Positions 25,229-33,926 of a stretch of 64,000 nucleotides of DNA are shown piece after piece; position 1 is the stretch's first letter; every line of letters starts with the position of its first letter. Location: NCBI GenBank assembly GCA_938002965.1, contig CALKZY010000015.1, positions 62,001 to 126,000 on the forward strand, read 5' to 3'. Below the pieces are notes generated by a model, which saw only the letters and a list, made by a program, of their open reading frames with translations, made no database searches and had not been told where the DNA came from. The position numbers and the translations under genes were made by a program. The stretch comes from an uncultured Acidimicrobiales bacterium (GTDB lineage: Bacteria; Actinomycetota; Acidimicrobiia; Acidimicrobiales; SZUA-35).

Positions 25229-25833
25229 ATCGACACGGCATAGTCGCCACCGGGCAGAAACGGTTCACGACCCCAGGTGCTGTATCGGTCGAACAGCCGT
25301 AGGCCGGCGCGACGGCACCAGTCGTCGTAGCCGTCGAGGCTGAATGCCGGTGCGAAACCTGTGCCGCAGACCAACAGACCGCCGGGAACGAGTGACCGTA
25401 CGATGTTGCTGATCACCAGATGTCGGCGGGTCGGTTCCACGTAAACCAAAACGTTGCCTACGAGGTAGGCGATATCGAACGGACCACCAAGTGATGTTCG
25501 GGTGACGTCACCGAGTTCCCATTTGACCGAAGGCGACTTGGCCTCGCCTCGTTTGAGCATGTCGACGTCATTGTCGATCGCAACCACTGGATAGCCGCGG
25601 TTCGATAATTCAACGGCTACACGACCAGTGCCACAACCGGCATCCAGCATGCGACACGCCGCTGCGTCCAACTCAAGACTGGGAACCAGCGACTCGATGA
25701 AGTCAGCTTCGCCGTGCACATCTTGTCCCGCCGCCGCCATCTGCTCAAAGCGAGCGTCGTATTCATCAAGGTCAACGCGTTCACGCCAGTTACGCCAGAG
25801 CGTACTGGGCTCTGACGCCTGCGATTTTCCCAT
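25204..25833 (-). CDS. class I SAM-dependent methyltransferase, 209 aa
   Basis: The SAM-binding motif I is LDAGCGTGRVAVEL, followed by motif II with an acidic residue (VVAIDNDVDML) and a strand FDIAYLVGNVLVYVE as motif IV. The fold is that of small UbiE/SmtA-like methyltransferases. No substrate-specific feature is visible. It is convergent with and overlapping hrpA, and lies 35 bp after the SHOCT-domain gene on the same strand, with which it may be co-transcribed. Confidence 0.8.
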   Translation of the reverse strand: MGKSQASEPSTLWRNWRERVDLDEYDARFEQMAAAGQDVHGEADFIESLVPSLELDAAACRMLDAGCGTGRVAVELSNRGYPVVAIDNDVDMLKRGEAKSPSVKWELGDVTRTSLGGPFDIAYLVGNVLVYVEPTRRHLVISNIVRSLVPGGLLVCGTGFAPAFSLDGYDDWCRRAGLRLFDRYSTWGREPFLPGGDYAVSIHRLPNLT

Positions 25834-25868
25834 GTGCTGGCGAGTCCCGGTGTTGTGTTGCCGGTGTC

Positions 25869-26159
25869 CTAGGACTGCAGCCGAGCGAAGAGTTCGACTT
25901 TGGCCTCTTCGAACTCCTCATCGGAGATTTGGCCGGCAGCCAAGCGTGCGTGAAGGTCCTCGACCAGAGCCAATAGCTCCTGAGGTGAAGGCTCACCCTT
26001 GCCTGTCACCATTGACACGGCGTCGACGTCTTCTTCGACTACTGCTACTTCGCTGTCACTGTCTTTGCGGTCACGGCGCGAAGCGCGCTTGTTGGCTGCA
26101 CGTTCTTTCTTAGCCTTGTCCCGCTGCAACTTTGCGAAGCTCGATCGTTGTTTAGCCAT
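25869..26159 (-). CDS. SHOCT-domain protein, 96 aa
   Basis: The start is the ATG at 26159 with a strong agggag site. Upstream in-frame sequence to 26348 is not protein-like. The N-terminus is very basic (AKLQRDKAKKERAANKRASR) and the middle is acidic. The last 40 residues are a short C-terminal (SHOCT) helix pair: LVEDLHARLAAGQISDEEFE. SHOCT tails mediate oligomer or membrane association in many unrelated proteins. The basic head may bind nucleic acid. Confidence 0.75.
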   Translation of the reverse strand: MAKQRSSFAKLQRDKAKKERAANKRASRRDRKDSDSEVAVVEEDVDAVSMVTGKGEPSPQELLALVEDLHARLAAGQISDEEFEEAKVELFARLQS

Positions 26160-26190
26160 AGCGAGCTCCCTGAAAGATGTTCGGATGTTA

Positions 26191-26204
26191 ACCGACTGGT
26201 CGGT
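26191..26204. promoter_or_regulatory. palindromic operator ACCGAC-TG-GTCGGT
   Basis: This is a perfect 6-bp inverted repeat with a 2-bp spacer, extended by TTA and TAA on the flanks (gTTAACCGACTGGTCGGTAAC). It lies 32 bp upstream of the SHOCT gene start, in the 306-bp divergent gap 26160-26465. The form is typical of TetR-family operators in actinobacteria. No TetR gene is in the window. Confidence 0.45.
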
Positions 26205-26393
26205 AACTATGTTCAAGGCTAGAGGTGTCAAGGCCCGGATTTGCGGAGCTTTGCCATTCTGTTTCAAGGTTGTGCCGGATCTCTCACGATCTCGATGGGC
26301 TGCTGGGTGGTTATGCCTCAAGCGAATCCGCCGGACTCCCCACCGCACGACCCGTCAGATTGTGTCCCATATCACAAGCACGTAGTACAAATG

Positions 26394-26415
26394 CATGGAG
26401 ACTGCGATCTCCATG
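26394..26415. promoter_or_regulatory. 8-bp inverted repeat upstream of the ABM gene
   Basis: CATGGAGA-ctgcga-TCTCCATG is perfect over 8 bp and lies 50 bp before the start of the ABM-domain gene. It could be a regulator site or a 5' UTR hairpin. Nothing else is visible in this divergent gap besides the palindrome at 26191. Confidence 0.4.
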
Positions 26416-26465
26416 TGCAACGCTTGACCATCCCTCTACCCAACTTGCTTCCGGAAGGATCCCGC

Positions 26466-26765
26466 ATGCAAATCATCGCTGGAACTGTCACCATTGACCC
26501 CGAGACCTACGAAGAGTTCATGTCTCACGCTCGAGTGATGATGGACGAGTCCAGAGCCGAAGAAGGGTGTCACGCTTACGTGTTCACCCAAGACGGGCAC
26601 GATCCGTCGATCATCCGACTCTACGAACTGTGGGAGGACGCCGACGCACTGGCCGCCCACGCCGCAAGCGAACATATGGCCGCATGGCGGGCAGCAGCCG
26701 GCGGGCTGGTCAAAGGTCGGTCACTTCAACTCTTCGACGTCACCAACGCCCAACCCTTGCCGTAG
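26466..26765 (+). CDS. ABM-family (antibiotic biosynthesis monooxygenase-like) protein, 99 aa
   Basis: ATG 26466 has a ggaagga site. The frame upstream is open but not protein-like. The product has the beta-alpha-beta pattern of the ABM dimeric ferredoxin-like fold: IIAGTVTIDPETYEEFMSHA, GCHAYVFTQD, IIRLYELWEDADALAAHAAS and a C-terminal strand. Members are small cofactor-free oxygenases or haem-binding or stress proteins. It stands 56 bp before a cytochrome P450 on the same strand. Confidence 0.8.
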   Translation: MQIIAGTVTIDPETYEEFMSHARVMMDESRAEEGCHAYVFTQDGHDPSIIRLYELWEDADALAAHAASEHMAAWRAAAGGLVKGRSLQLFDVTNAQPLP

Positions 26766-26821
26766 CAATCAATCGCATTAGTCTGCGTTAACCAAGCTAA
26801 AGAAAACGAAGGGGCTTGCTC

Positions 26822-28108
26822 ATGACCGAGGCTGTGACCGGAACCACTGATATCGAAGCCAGCGAGGACCTGCCTAACCCGCTGCGTCGGGACTTCTGGG
26901 TCCGGCCAGCTGCTGAGATTGACGATGACCTCGCCGAGTTGCGCAGTCTTGGCGGCGTCACGTTCCATCCCGAGCCCGAGGTCCCACCCGAAATACCGAT
27001 GCCGAGAGGCCCGGGCAGCTGGGCTGTGACCAACCACGCCGACATCTTGCACATGTCAAAGAACCCGGAGATCTTCAGCTCGGCTGCAGGTATCACGTTC
27101 TTGGATCTTCCAATGGAGTTCATCGAATACTTCAGCTCCATGATCGCCATGGACGACCCTCGCCATGCCCGGCTTCGGCGCATCGTGTCGGCTGGGTTTA
27201 CACCCCGGATGTTGAAACGACTTGAGGACTCTGTCCAGGAGGTCGCTTCTGCCATCGTCGATGACATCGCAGATCGAGGCGAGGTGGATTTCGTCGTCGA
27301 CGTAGCCGCCGCCCTACCGCTGAAGATCGTCTGTGACCTTATGGGCATACCGGAGTCACAGTTCCAATTCGTCTTCGACCAAACGAACGTGATCCTCGGA
27401 GCGTCCGACCCGGAGTACGTGGACGACGAAGCCGATATCTTGACGGCGTTGCTGACCGCTGGGCAAGGCCTCGCCAGCCTGATGACCGATGTGGGCGAGA
27501 GCAAACGTGGTGGCGACGGAAACGACTTGACGTCCATGCTCGTCAATGCCGAACTCGAGGACGACCAATTGTCGATGAGCGATCTGGCCAGCTTCTTCAT
27601 CCTCCTCGTTGTGGCCGGTAACGAGACAACTCGAAACGCCATCAGCTGGGGACTTCGCTACCTGACCGACAACCCCGACCAGCGACAGCTATGGCACAAC
27701 GACTTCGAAACCCATGCCAGCTCAGCAGTCGAAGAAATCGTTCGATTGTCGAGCCCAGTCACCTACATGCGACGAACCGCCACCCAGGACACGACGCTGG
27801 GCGGTCAATCCATCGCTGAAGGTGACAAGATCTGCATGTACTACCTGGCCGCCAACCGGGACGAGTCAGTCTTCGAAGACCCGCTACGATTCGACATCAC
27901 CCGGAACCCGAACCCCCACATCGGATTCGGCGGGCCGGGGCCACACTTCTGCCTCGGGGCTCACTTGGCACGACGGGAGATCACAGTCATGTTCAGGGAG
28001 TTGTTCGATCGGCTCCCCGACATTGAGGCCAGCGGCCCTCCGGACTTACTAATGGCCAGCTTCATTCACGGCATCAAGCACATGCCGGCCAGTTTCACTC
28101 CGAGCTAA
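26822..28108 (+). CDS. cytochrome P450, 428 aa
   Basis: I choose ATG 26822 over a TTG at 26816, with a gaagggg site before it. Diagnostic motifs are the I-helix AGNETTRN, the K-helix ExxR in EEIVRLSSPVTYMRR, and the haem loop GFGGPGPHFCLGAHLAR with axial Cys377. It resembles the CYP125/CYP142-type soluble actinobacterial P450s acting on steroid or fatty-acid-like substrates, but the substrate is not determined. The TAA stop overlaps the convergent stop of the selenoprotein gene. No ferredoxin gene lies beside it. Confidence 0.92.
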   Translation: MTEAVTGTTDIEASEDLPNPLRRDFWVRPAAEIDDDLAELRSLGGVTFHPEPEVPPEIPMPRGPGSWAVTNHADILHMSKNPEIFSSAAGITFLDLPMEFIEYFSSMIAMDDPRHARLRRIVSAGFTPRMLKRLEDSVQEVASAIVDDIADRGEVDFVVDVAAALPLKIVCDLMGIPESQFQFVFDQTNVILGASDPEYVDDEADILTALLTAGQGLASLMTDVGESKRGGDGNDLTSMLVNAELEDDQLSMSDLASFFILLVVAGNETTRNAISWGLRYLTDNPDQRQLWHNDFETHASSAVEEIVRLSSPVTYMRRTATQDTTLGGQSIAEGDKICMYYLAANRDESVFEDPLRFDITRNPNPHIGFGGPGPHFCLGAHLARREITVMFRELFDRLPDIEASGPPDLLMASFIHGIKHMPASFTPS

Positions 28109-28551
28109 GCTCGATCCTTCAGTGCCTCAAGCGCTTCATCGGCATGAGCCGTCATGCTGGTTTCGCTCTTGATGACCGCCAGGACCGTACGGTCGGTGTC
28201 AACGACGAAGGTGGCTCGCTTACTAGGTAAAGGACCAAGGCGGGTCAATCCAAACTGCTTGGCCACCGACTTGTCGGTGTCGGCCAGCAGAGGGAAACCA
28301 AGGCGGTTGGCCTCAGCAAATTCTTTTTGCCGATCAGACCGATCGGGCGACACCCCGACAATGTGGGCTCCCAGTTCTTCGAACTCCGAGCTCAGATTGC
28401 GAAAGTGACAGCTTTCCTTCGTTCAACCAGGTGTCATGGCCTTGATGTAGAAGTACATCACCAAGGGGCCGGTGAGCAGTGACTCAAGCGACACCGGATT
28501 CCCATCCTGGTCGTCGAGCGTAAACGCCTCGACAATGTCTCCAACCTTCAT
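28105..28551 (-). CDS. selenocysteine peroxiredoxin (PrxQ/BCP family), UGA at 28423-28425 read as Sec43
   Basis: From ATG 28551 (gagg site) the frame reads MKVGDIVEAFTLDDQDGNPV...YFYIKAMTPG, then an in-frame TGA as codon 43. It continues TKESCHFRNLSSEFEELG...GVSPDRSDRQ to a TAG at 28107 (148 residues with Sec). The PrxQ active site is FYPKAxTPGC-TKE-xC, so UGA replaces exactly the peroxidatic Cys, and Cys48 is the resolving Cys five residues on. Homology continues unbroken on both sides, and other genes here use TGA as a stop. A hairpin follows the UGA at bacterial SECIS distance. It would reduce peroxides using thioredoxin. A plain gene caller would report only the C-terminal 82 residues. 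A nonsense mutation is the alternative, but unlikely. Confidence 0.85.
28399..28425 (-). promoter_or_regulatory. candidate bacterial SECIS hairpin following the UGA codon
   Basis: On the minus strand, downstream of TGA, the sequence GAAAG-CTGTCA-CTTTC forms a 5-bp stem with a six-base loop. An alternative outer pairing CGAA/TTCG can stack around it. The loop lies about 15-20 nt after the UGA, within the range used by SelB-dependent bacterial SECIS elements. The fold is short and has not been tested by calculation. Confidence 0.55.
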
Positions 28552-28598
28552 TGCTACCTCGCTTTACTAGTCGCTTCGGCAATCAACCGGACGATCTC

Positions 28599-31500
28599 TC
28601 AGCCCAGCGTCGACAGCGCTGTTTCCGCTGCGGCAAGATCGCCTTTGGCCGCGTCCAACAGTTGGCGGGTCTCTTCCACCATCTCAGGCTTGGCGTTGTT
28701 GACATATCCCGGATTGGCCAGTCGACCTTCGAAACCGGCGATCTGCTTGCTTTTGGCCTCAATTACCTTCGACAACCTGGCCCGTTCACTGTCGAGATCC
28801 ATCTCGCCGACTAATCCGGAAACCAGGATTTCGGACCCTTCAAAGGCAATGGGACTGGCACCGGCTGGGCGCTCACCCGACTCGATACTGACGACCGCCT
28901 CGACGCCAGCTAGTGACTGGACCATCCCATCTGTAGACGAAATCAAATCGAGAACAGGAGCAGGACAGTGCAGGGTGACCATCTGCTTTGGCTTGACGTT
29001 TCGTTCAGCTCGGATACCTCGAACGGCGCCAATCAATTGATCAACTCGCACCGCGGTATCGACTACTCCCTCATGGACAGCACCGTCGGCGACGTTAGGC
29101 CAACGACATTCGGCTATGAGCTCGGCGTCCAAGAGGTCGACGCCGTCTATCTGACCGATTCGAGCGGCCCGAACCTGCGGCCACAACGCTTCGGTGACAA
29201 ACGGAGCGACAGGGTGCAGCAGTCTCAACGCAGCATCGAGCACAGCCCCCAAGACCACCTGCTGAGCCTTGTTGTCATCGACCGTCGGCTTGATCGCTTC
29301 GAGATAACGGTCGCTGACATCACGCCAGATGAAGTCATACAGCGTGTCGGCGTAGACATTGAATTGATAATTGGCCAAGGCCCCATCAATGGTCTTCAGC
29401 GTCTCAGCCAACCGTGCGATGATCCAACGATCGGCAAAGGTCACTTGACCGGCATCAAGCGAGAGGTCAACGGCTGCTGCGTCAGTACCGGAGCTGCCGT
29501 CGACATTTATCCGGCCGAGGGCGAAACGAACCACGTTCCAAACCTTGTTGGCAAAGTTTCGACCCTGATCAAACTTGGGCGAGACGTTTCTGGCCAGAGG
29601 AAGATCGTCGGTGGCCGAAACCTCGCCGACAGCGACGCCGTAGGCCGACACCATTTGCTTGCCCTGTTCGAACGGCGAGTTCTGGACCGGAGCGGCCACC
29701 ACATAGCCAGCCTTGTTGGTGATGAACTCCGGAGTAAAGGACTCTCCCGTATAGGCACAGATCATGTCCACCGGCATCCGAACATCCTGGGTGTCGGTGG
29801 TCATCTGAACCAAGGTGAACCGCATAGCGTCCGCGCCGTGACTGTGGATGATGTCGCGGGGATCAAGACCGTTTCCGAGACTCTTCGACATCTTCTGGCC
29901 GTGTCCGTCTTGAATCATGGCGTGAATGAAGACTTCGTCGAACGCCAGTCGGCCGTCCAGGAAGTAGCGGTTGAACATGGTCATCCGACTGACCCAGAGA
30001 GTAATGATCTCCCTGGCGGTCATCAGCACCGAGGTGGGGTTATAGCCGTCGAGGAGGCCGACCGTCTCGGGGTAGTCCTCCGGCCATGGCCAACCCATCG
30101 TTGACATGGGCCACAGACCGGAAGAAAACCATGTGTCGAGAACGTCAGGATCGCGGCTGAATCCGGCAGCCGCCAGAGCGGCTATCAGTTCCTGCTCGTC
30201 AGCGAACTCGGAATCGGAGCCAATCCGCGACAGCGTCGAAGCCGGCGGAACACAGACCGCATCCTCGATTTCGTCCTCGGTCACCCGGCGGGCTGAGTGG
30301 GCGGCCCCAGCCTCGGTCCATCGGCTTTGAACCGCTACGGGCTCGTCGAGACCGACACCAGCCAGAGCGGCTTGAGCTTCTGTGGCGGCGCTTTCGTTGG
30401 ACGAGACACGAATCCAAACCGGGATCTGGTGTCCCCACCACAACTGTCGGGAGATACACCAGTCTCTGATGTTGTCGTGCCAGCTGTGGTACGTGCGGGC
30501 GTAGCGGTCCGGGTAGAAGGTCATTCCGCCGTCACCGTCCGCGTTGGATCGGGGGGTCACGTCATCGGGCAGCGAGGGCGTCTGTGCGGCGTTTTGGGCT
30601 CTCAGGGCCGAGCCCCGCAGGCGATCATCGGTCACGGCAACAAACCACTGATCTGACAGCCACGGCTCGATCGGGACGTGACTGCGGTACGAATGCCCGA
30701 CCGAGTGGGTGTAGGCTCGCTTGCCTTCAAACAAGCCGTTGGCCTCGAACCATTCGACGACCCGTTGCCGGGCATCCTCTCGCGACAGACCGACAAACTG
30801 CTGCGCCTCGGTGGCCACGTCGACCCAGCCGTGACTGTCCGAAACAGCTCCGTCGGGCCCCAAGATGTTGATGACCGGAAGGTCGTGGCGCAGACCAATG
30901 TCCCAGTCGTTGGTGTCGTGAGCCGGTGTGACCTTGAGGAAACCTGTGGCGTACTGGGCTTTGGCGTCTCCGCTTTCGGGATCGGCCATGACCACGTAGT
31001 CGTCTTCGACAATAGGGATGACCCGATTGACGATCGGCAGCAAAATGGATTTGCCTCGCAGACCCTCGACCCGCGGGTCGTCAGGATTGACGGCCACCGC
31101 AGTGTCACCAAGCATCGTTTCTGGCCTGGTGGTGGCCACCGTGACAACGCCGGTCCCATCCTGCAGCGGATACTGGAGGTAATACATGTAGCCATCGACG
31201 TCTTCGGCCTCGACCTCATCGTCGGACAGTGCAGTCTGGGTCGCCGGGTCCCAGTTGACTAGACGTTTGCCCCGGTAGATCAAACCGTCGGCGAAAAGCT
31301 GATAGAAGGCGTGCCGCACAGCGGTGGCACACATTTCATCCATAGTGAACCGGTTGCGGGCCCAGTCACACGAGGCACCCATCGACTGGAGCTGATCGAG
31401 GATGATGGCCTCGTATTCGTCTTTCCACTCCTGGGTCTTGGCGATAAAGGCGTCGCGGCCCATGTCAACCCGGCGAGTGCCTTCGGCCAGCAAACGCTTT

Positions 31501-31832
31501 TCCACCACCGTCTGGGTGGCAATACCGGCGTGGTCGGTGCCCGGCATCCAAAGTGTATGGTCGCCTCGCATTCGGTGGTAGCGAACTAGCACGTCCTGAA
31601 GCGTGTTGTTGAGAGCGTGACCGAGATGCAGCGCAGCCGTGACGTTCGGTGGAGGGATGACAACCGAATAGGTCGGCTCGCCATCGGGCACTTGGGAGGG
31701 GGCCGCGCCGACGTCACCCGCCAGCCATCGATCGCGCACGATCGACTCCACGTCAGCGGGAACGTAGGCCTTCGGCAGCTCGGCCGCCGTTTGCTGATCA
31801 GTTGAGGGTGGAGAAGGGTCTTCCATTGCCAT
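28599..31832 (-). CDS. valS: valyl-tRNA synthetase
   Basis: This is a class I synthetase with the HIGH motif as LHLGH in IPPPNVTAALHLGHALN and KMSKS in DGHGQKMSKSLGNGLDP. The editing domain lies between them, with WWGHQIPVW and TGTDHAGIATQ-type motifs (MPGTDHAGIATQTVVEK). A C-terminal coiled-coil (ERARLSKVIEAKSKQIAGFE) completes the ValRS form. At 1077 residues it is longer than the usual 870-950. Extra sequence lies after KMSKS (about GESFTPEFITNKAGYVV to SPKFDQGRNF) and near the middle. It charges tRNA-Val with valine. Confidence 0.95.
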   Translation of the reverse strand: MAMEDPSPPSTDQQTAAELPKAYVPADVESIVRDRWLAGDVGAAPSQVPDGEPTYSVVIPPPNVTAALHLGHALNNTLQDVLVRYHRMRGDHTLWMPGTDHAGIATQTVVEKRLLAEGTRRVDMGRDAFIAKTQEWKDEYEAIILDQLQSMGASCDWARNRFTMDEMCATAVRHAFYQLFADGLIYRGKRLVNWDPATQTALSDDEVEAEDVDGYMYYLQYPLQDGTGVVTVATTRPETMLGDTAVAVNPDDPRVEGLRGKSILLPIVNRVIPIVEDDYVVMADPESGDAKAQYATGFLKVTPAHDTNDWDIGLRHDLPVINILGPDGAVSDSHGWVDVATEAQQFVGLSREDARQRVVEWFEANGLFEGKRAYTHSVGHSYRSHVPIEPWLSDQWFVAVTDDRLRGSALRAQNAAQTPSLPDDVTPRSNADGDGGMTFYPDRYARTYHSWHDNIRDWCISRQLWWGHQIPVWIRVSSNESAATEAQAALAGVGLDEPVAVQSRWTEAGAAHSARRVTEDEIEDAVCVPPASTLSRIGSDSEFADEQELIAALAAAGFSRDPDVLDTWFSSGLWPMSTMGWPWPEDYPETVGLLDGYNPTSVLMTAREIITLWVSRMTMFNRYFLDGRLAFDEVFIHAMIQDGHGQKMSKSLGNGLDPRDIIHSHGADAMRFTLVQMTTDTQDVRMPVDMICAYTGESFTPEFITNKAGYVVAAPVQNSPFEQGKQMVSAYGVAVGEVSATDDLPLARNVSPKFDQGRNFANKVWNVVRFALGRINVDGSSGTDAAAVDLSLDAGQVTFADRWIIARLAETLKTIDGALANYQFNVYADTLYDFIWRDVSDRYLEAIKPTVDDNKAQQVVLGAVLDAALRLLHPVAPFVTEALWPQVRAARIGQIDGVDLLDAELIAECRWPNVADGAVHEGVVDTAVRVDQLIGAVRGIRAERNVKPKQMVTLHCPAPVLDLISSTDGMVQSLAGVEAVVSIESGERPAGASPIAFEGSEILVSGLVGEMDLDSERARLSKVIEAKSKQIAGFEGRLANPGYVNNAKPEMVEETRQLLDAAKGDLAAAETALSTLG

Positions 31833-31886
31833 CGAGACTAGAGCGAATCAGGAGGCGATCCATATGATTTCGCCGCTCTTCGCCAG

Positions 31887-32843
31887 CTAGGTCAGCCATT
31901 GCTCCATTCGTGTCGCCAACCATTCCAGGTCATCAACCGAGTAGGTATCGAGATGAACGGGAAGCGAACCTACATCAGCCGACGAAACTTCGGGTGGCGC
32001 CAGCTGATACTTGGGCGGATGAGCCGACAAGGCTCGATCAACATCGTCGGCCTCAACCTGGTATCCCGCGTATCGAAGGGCTTCGAGAAAGGACCTACCG
32101 CCGTCTCGCAGCAACTCGTCATAGTCGAGTGATAGCAGCGAGCCTCCAAGCGAGAGATCACAGCACGTATGCCACACCAGATAGTTGGTGATGTCATCGG
32201 AAACGAAGTCGGGGAACGAAAGCAGCGACTGCGAACTCGGGTGCTTCTTCAGATAGTGGTGGTAGCGCGCTCGAATATTGTCGACCGGATTACGGACCAA
32301 ACGCACTGCACCGGTCAACGCCGGCAGGCTGCGTTGCCACTCGTCGGCCAGTTCAGCCAGCCCTTGGTCGGCAACCTGCTCGTTTCTCCCGCTAGCGAAG
32401 AAACGGACATGCGACTTGACCAACACCGGCTCCTCGGGGCCCGGCAGTCGGGCCTCGGATCCACGATGTAGGGCAAACACTCCCCTGCTGGCCAACGGCT
32501 GCATTGACTCGGACCGGTACACGGTGTGACGACAGATTCCGGTGGCGACAAGTGCCACTCGGGCAAACCATGAGGTTCCCGAATTCGGGAAGGTCAGTAG
32601 TCCTATGGTCGGCGGCGGGCAATCCGAGGGATCAACGGGCTCAACGATTGAGTCGGGCTTATCCCAGCCACGTAGTTGCCGGGCAAACCGACGGTACGCA
32701 GGCTCCACTCTCGCCCGATAGACCGCTACCCGGTCGTTCGAGCTCTGCCTAGGCGCGACTCGCCGCTCTGACGAGCGACGTTGAGGGTAATGCACGGTGA
32801 CGTCGAGGGCAGCCTCACGTCCAGTGGCTTTGGCGGCGGACAC
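31887..32843 (-). CDS. sulfotransferase-like protein, 318 aa
   Basis: A PAPS-type phosphate loop LLTFPNSGTSWFARV lies after an Arg-rich N-terminal region. RLVRNPVDNIRARYHHYLKK resembles the 3'-phosphate-binding motif (R-x-P-x-D-x-x-x-S) of sulfotransferases, and LDYDELLRDGGRSFLEALRY is the usual following segment. Such enzymes transfer sulfate from PAPS to carbohydrates or lipids, or a related group to other acceptors. The acceptor is unknown. It starts 54 bp from valS on the same strand. Confidence 0.7.
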   Translation of the reverse strand: MSAAKATGREAALDVTVHYPQRRSSERRVAPRQSSNDRVAVYRARVEPAYRRFARQLRGWDKPDSIVEPVDPSDCPPPTIGLLTFPNSGTSWFARVALVATGICRHTVYRSESMQPLASRGVFALHRGSEARLPGPEEPVLVKSHVRFFASGRNEQVADQGLAELADEWQRSLPALTGAVRLVRNPVDNIRARYHHYLKKHPSSQSLLSFPDFVSDDITNYLVWHTCCDLSLGGSLLSLDYDELLRDGGRSFLEALRYAGYQVEADDVDRALSAHPPKYQLAPPEVSSADVGSLPVHLDTYSVDDLEWLATRMEQWLT

Positions 32844-32905
32844 AATCGGAGTTTAGACAGGCGGGCCGCGATCCATCGATCGTCAGCTCAATCTAAGGTA
32901 GACCT

Positions 32906-33155
32906 ATGGCCGAAGATCAAACGGAGGGCGAGAACGCAGGGCCCAAAGGGCCAAAGATCTTGTACCAGTTCAGTGACGACGGAATTGCCTTCTCGGGTGA
33001 CGACGACTTCATGGCATGCCGCCATCCCGATTGGTTGGGGGCTCTGGAGGCTGAGAGACAACAACACCGTCGTCCTTATCGGATGCGGAGCATCAATTCT
33101 GTTGGCGCTGTGCTTCGCCTTCCGCAATGCGATGTGGGCATTGACCGGACGCTGA
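32906..33155 (+). pseudogene. small single-span membrane protein gene with apparent frameshift
   Basis: ATG 32906 (aaggtag site) starts a soluble acidic part (MAEDQTEGENAGPKG...DDFMACRHPDWLGALEA). Near 33045-33060 protein-like character moves to another frame, which reads RDNNTVVLIGCGASILLALC and ends ...NAMWALTGR at 33155: one membrane helix with a short tail. The unshifted frame runs to 33166 with a poor sequence. A one-base change near 33055 would restore an intact protein of about 83 residues. Confidence 0.45.
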
Positions 33156-33162
33156 TCGCCGT

Positions 33163-33615
33163 CTAGGCCCCGGGCTTGAAGACCATCAAGACCAGCATCA
33201 CGACAAGCAGAATCGCCACCACCGGACCTGCAATGTCAAAGCGGGACTCCAACGAGTTGTCACCGGCTGCCATTGCCCGCTCGGCTGGCATCAGCACAGC
33301 GTGAATCAGGCCGTTCATAGCGATCCAGACGACGATGGCAACAATCAGCCACGCTTGGCTCAACGCGTAAACTCCGTCCGACATGCCGGACAGCGCGAAG
33401 CCCAACAGCCCATTGACGATCAAAGCCGGCCCGTAGATTCGTCGAGCGTTACCACCGATGTAACCCATCAGCGCCTGCCTGGAACCCGGGTCCATACCGC
33501 TCGACTGCTTCATCAGCAGCGGATGAACAAACGCCGGAGCGAAAGCTACCGACGCCGAGAGAATGTGGACGACGAGAACAATGTTGTACGGGGTATCCCC
33601 AATGACCGCAACCAT
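33163..33615 (-). CDS. DUF2269-like integral membrane protein, 150 aa
   Basis: There are four membrane helices: IVLVVHILSASVAFAPAFVH, IYGPALIVNGLLGFAL, AWLIVAIVVWIAMNGLIH and VVAILLVVMLVLMVF. A conserved-looking early His (VHIL) and HPLL fit the DUF2269 family of small predicted membrane proteins. I prefer ATG 33615. An ATG at 33642 would add nine residues. The function of the family is unknown. It lies convergent with the frameshifted gene at 32906. Confidence 0.7.
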   Translation of the reverse strand: MVAVIGDTPYNIVLVVHILSASVAFAPAFVHPLLMKQSSGMDPGSRQALMGYIGGNARRIYGPALIVNGLLGFALSGMSDGVYALSQAWLIVAIVVWIAMNGLIHAVLMPAERAMAAGDNSLESRFDIAGPVVAILLVVMLVLMVFKPGA

Positions 33616-33747
33616 GAGTTCCGACCATAGCCCAAGCCACAACGCGCCTGCCGAAACTCGAGTTCACCGCTTGCAACGCCTCGGAGACCCAGCCAGTCGA
33701 CAGTTTGGCAAGGCCAAACGGTAAGCGAGCCCCCGAGGGGAATTGCC

Positions 33748-33821
<74 letters not shown>

Positions 33822-33926
33822 GGCGCAACAACTCTACGCCAGAAATCCTCGGCCCCACGCACCAATTGAGGCCGTTCCCGCCAGCGGTTTGGCGCAACGG
33901 GGCGCGCTGAGCAACCATTGTCGGCT

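Noticed and set aside
28105..28353. Separate 82-residue peroxiredoxin fragment gene
   Set aside because: It is the part after the in-frame UGA of the longer PrxQ gene. Its apparent start is an internal codon with no ribosome site.
28968..30104. Forward frame of 378 codons opposite valS
   Set aside because: It lies wholly antisense to the conserved valyl-tRNA synthetase.
31833..31886. T-box leader before valS
   Set aside because: Only 54 bp separate valS from the next gene, too short for a T-box, and no conserved T-box sequence is seen.
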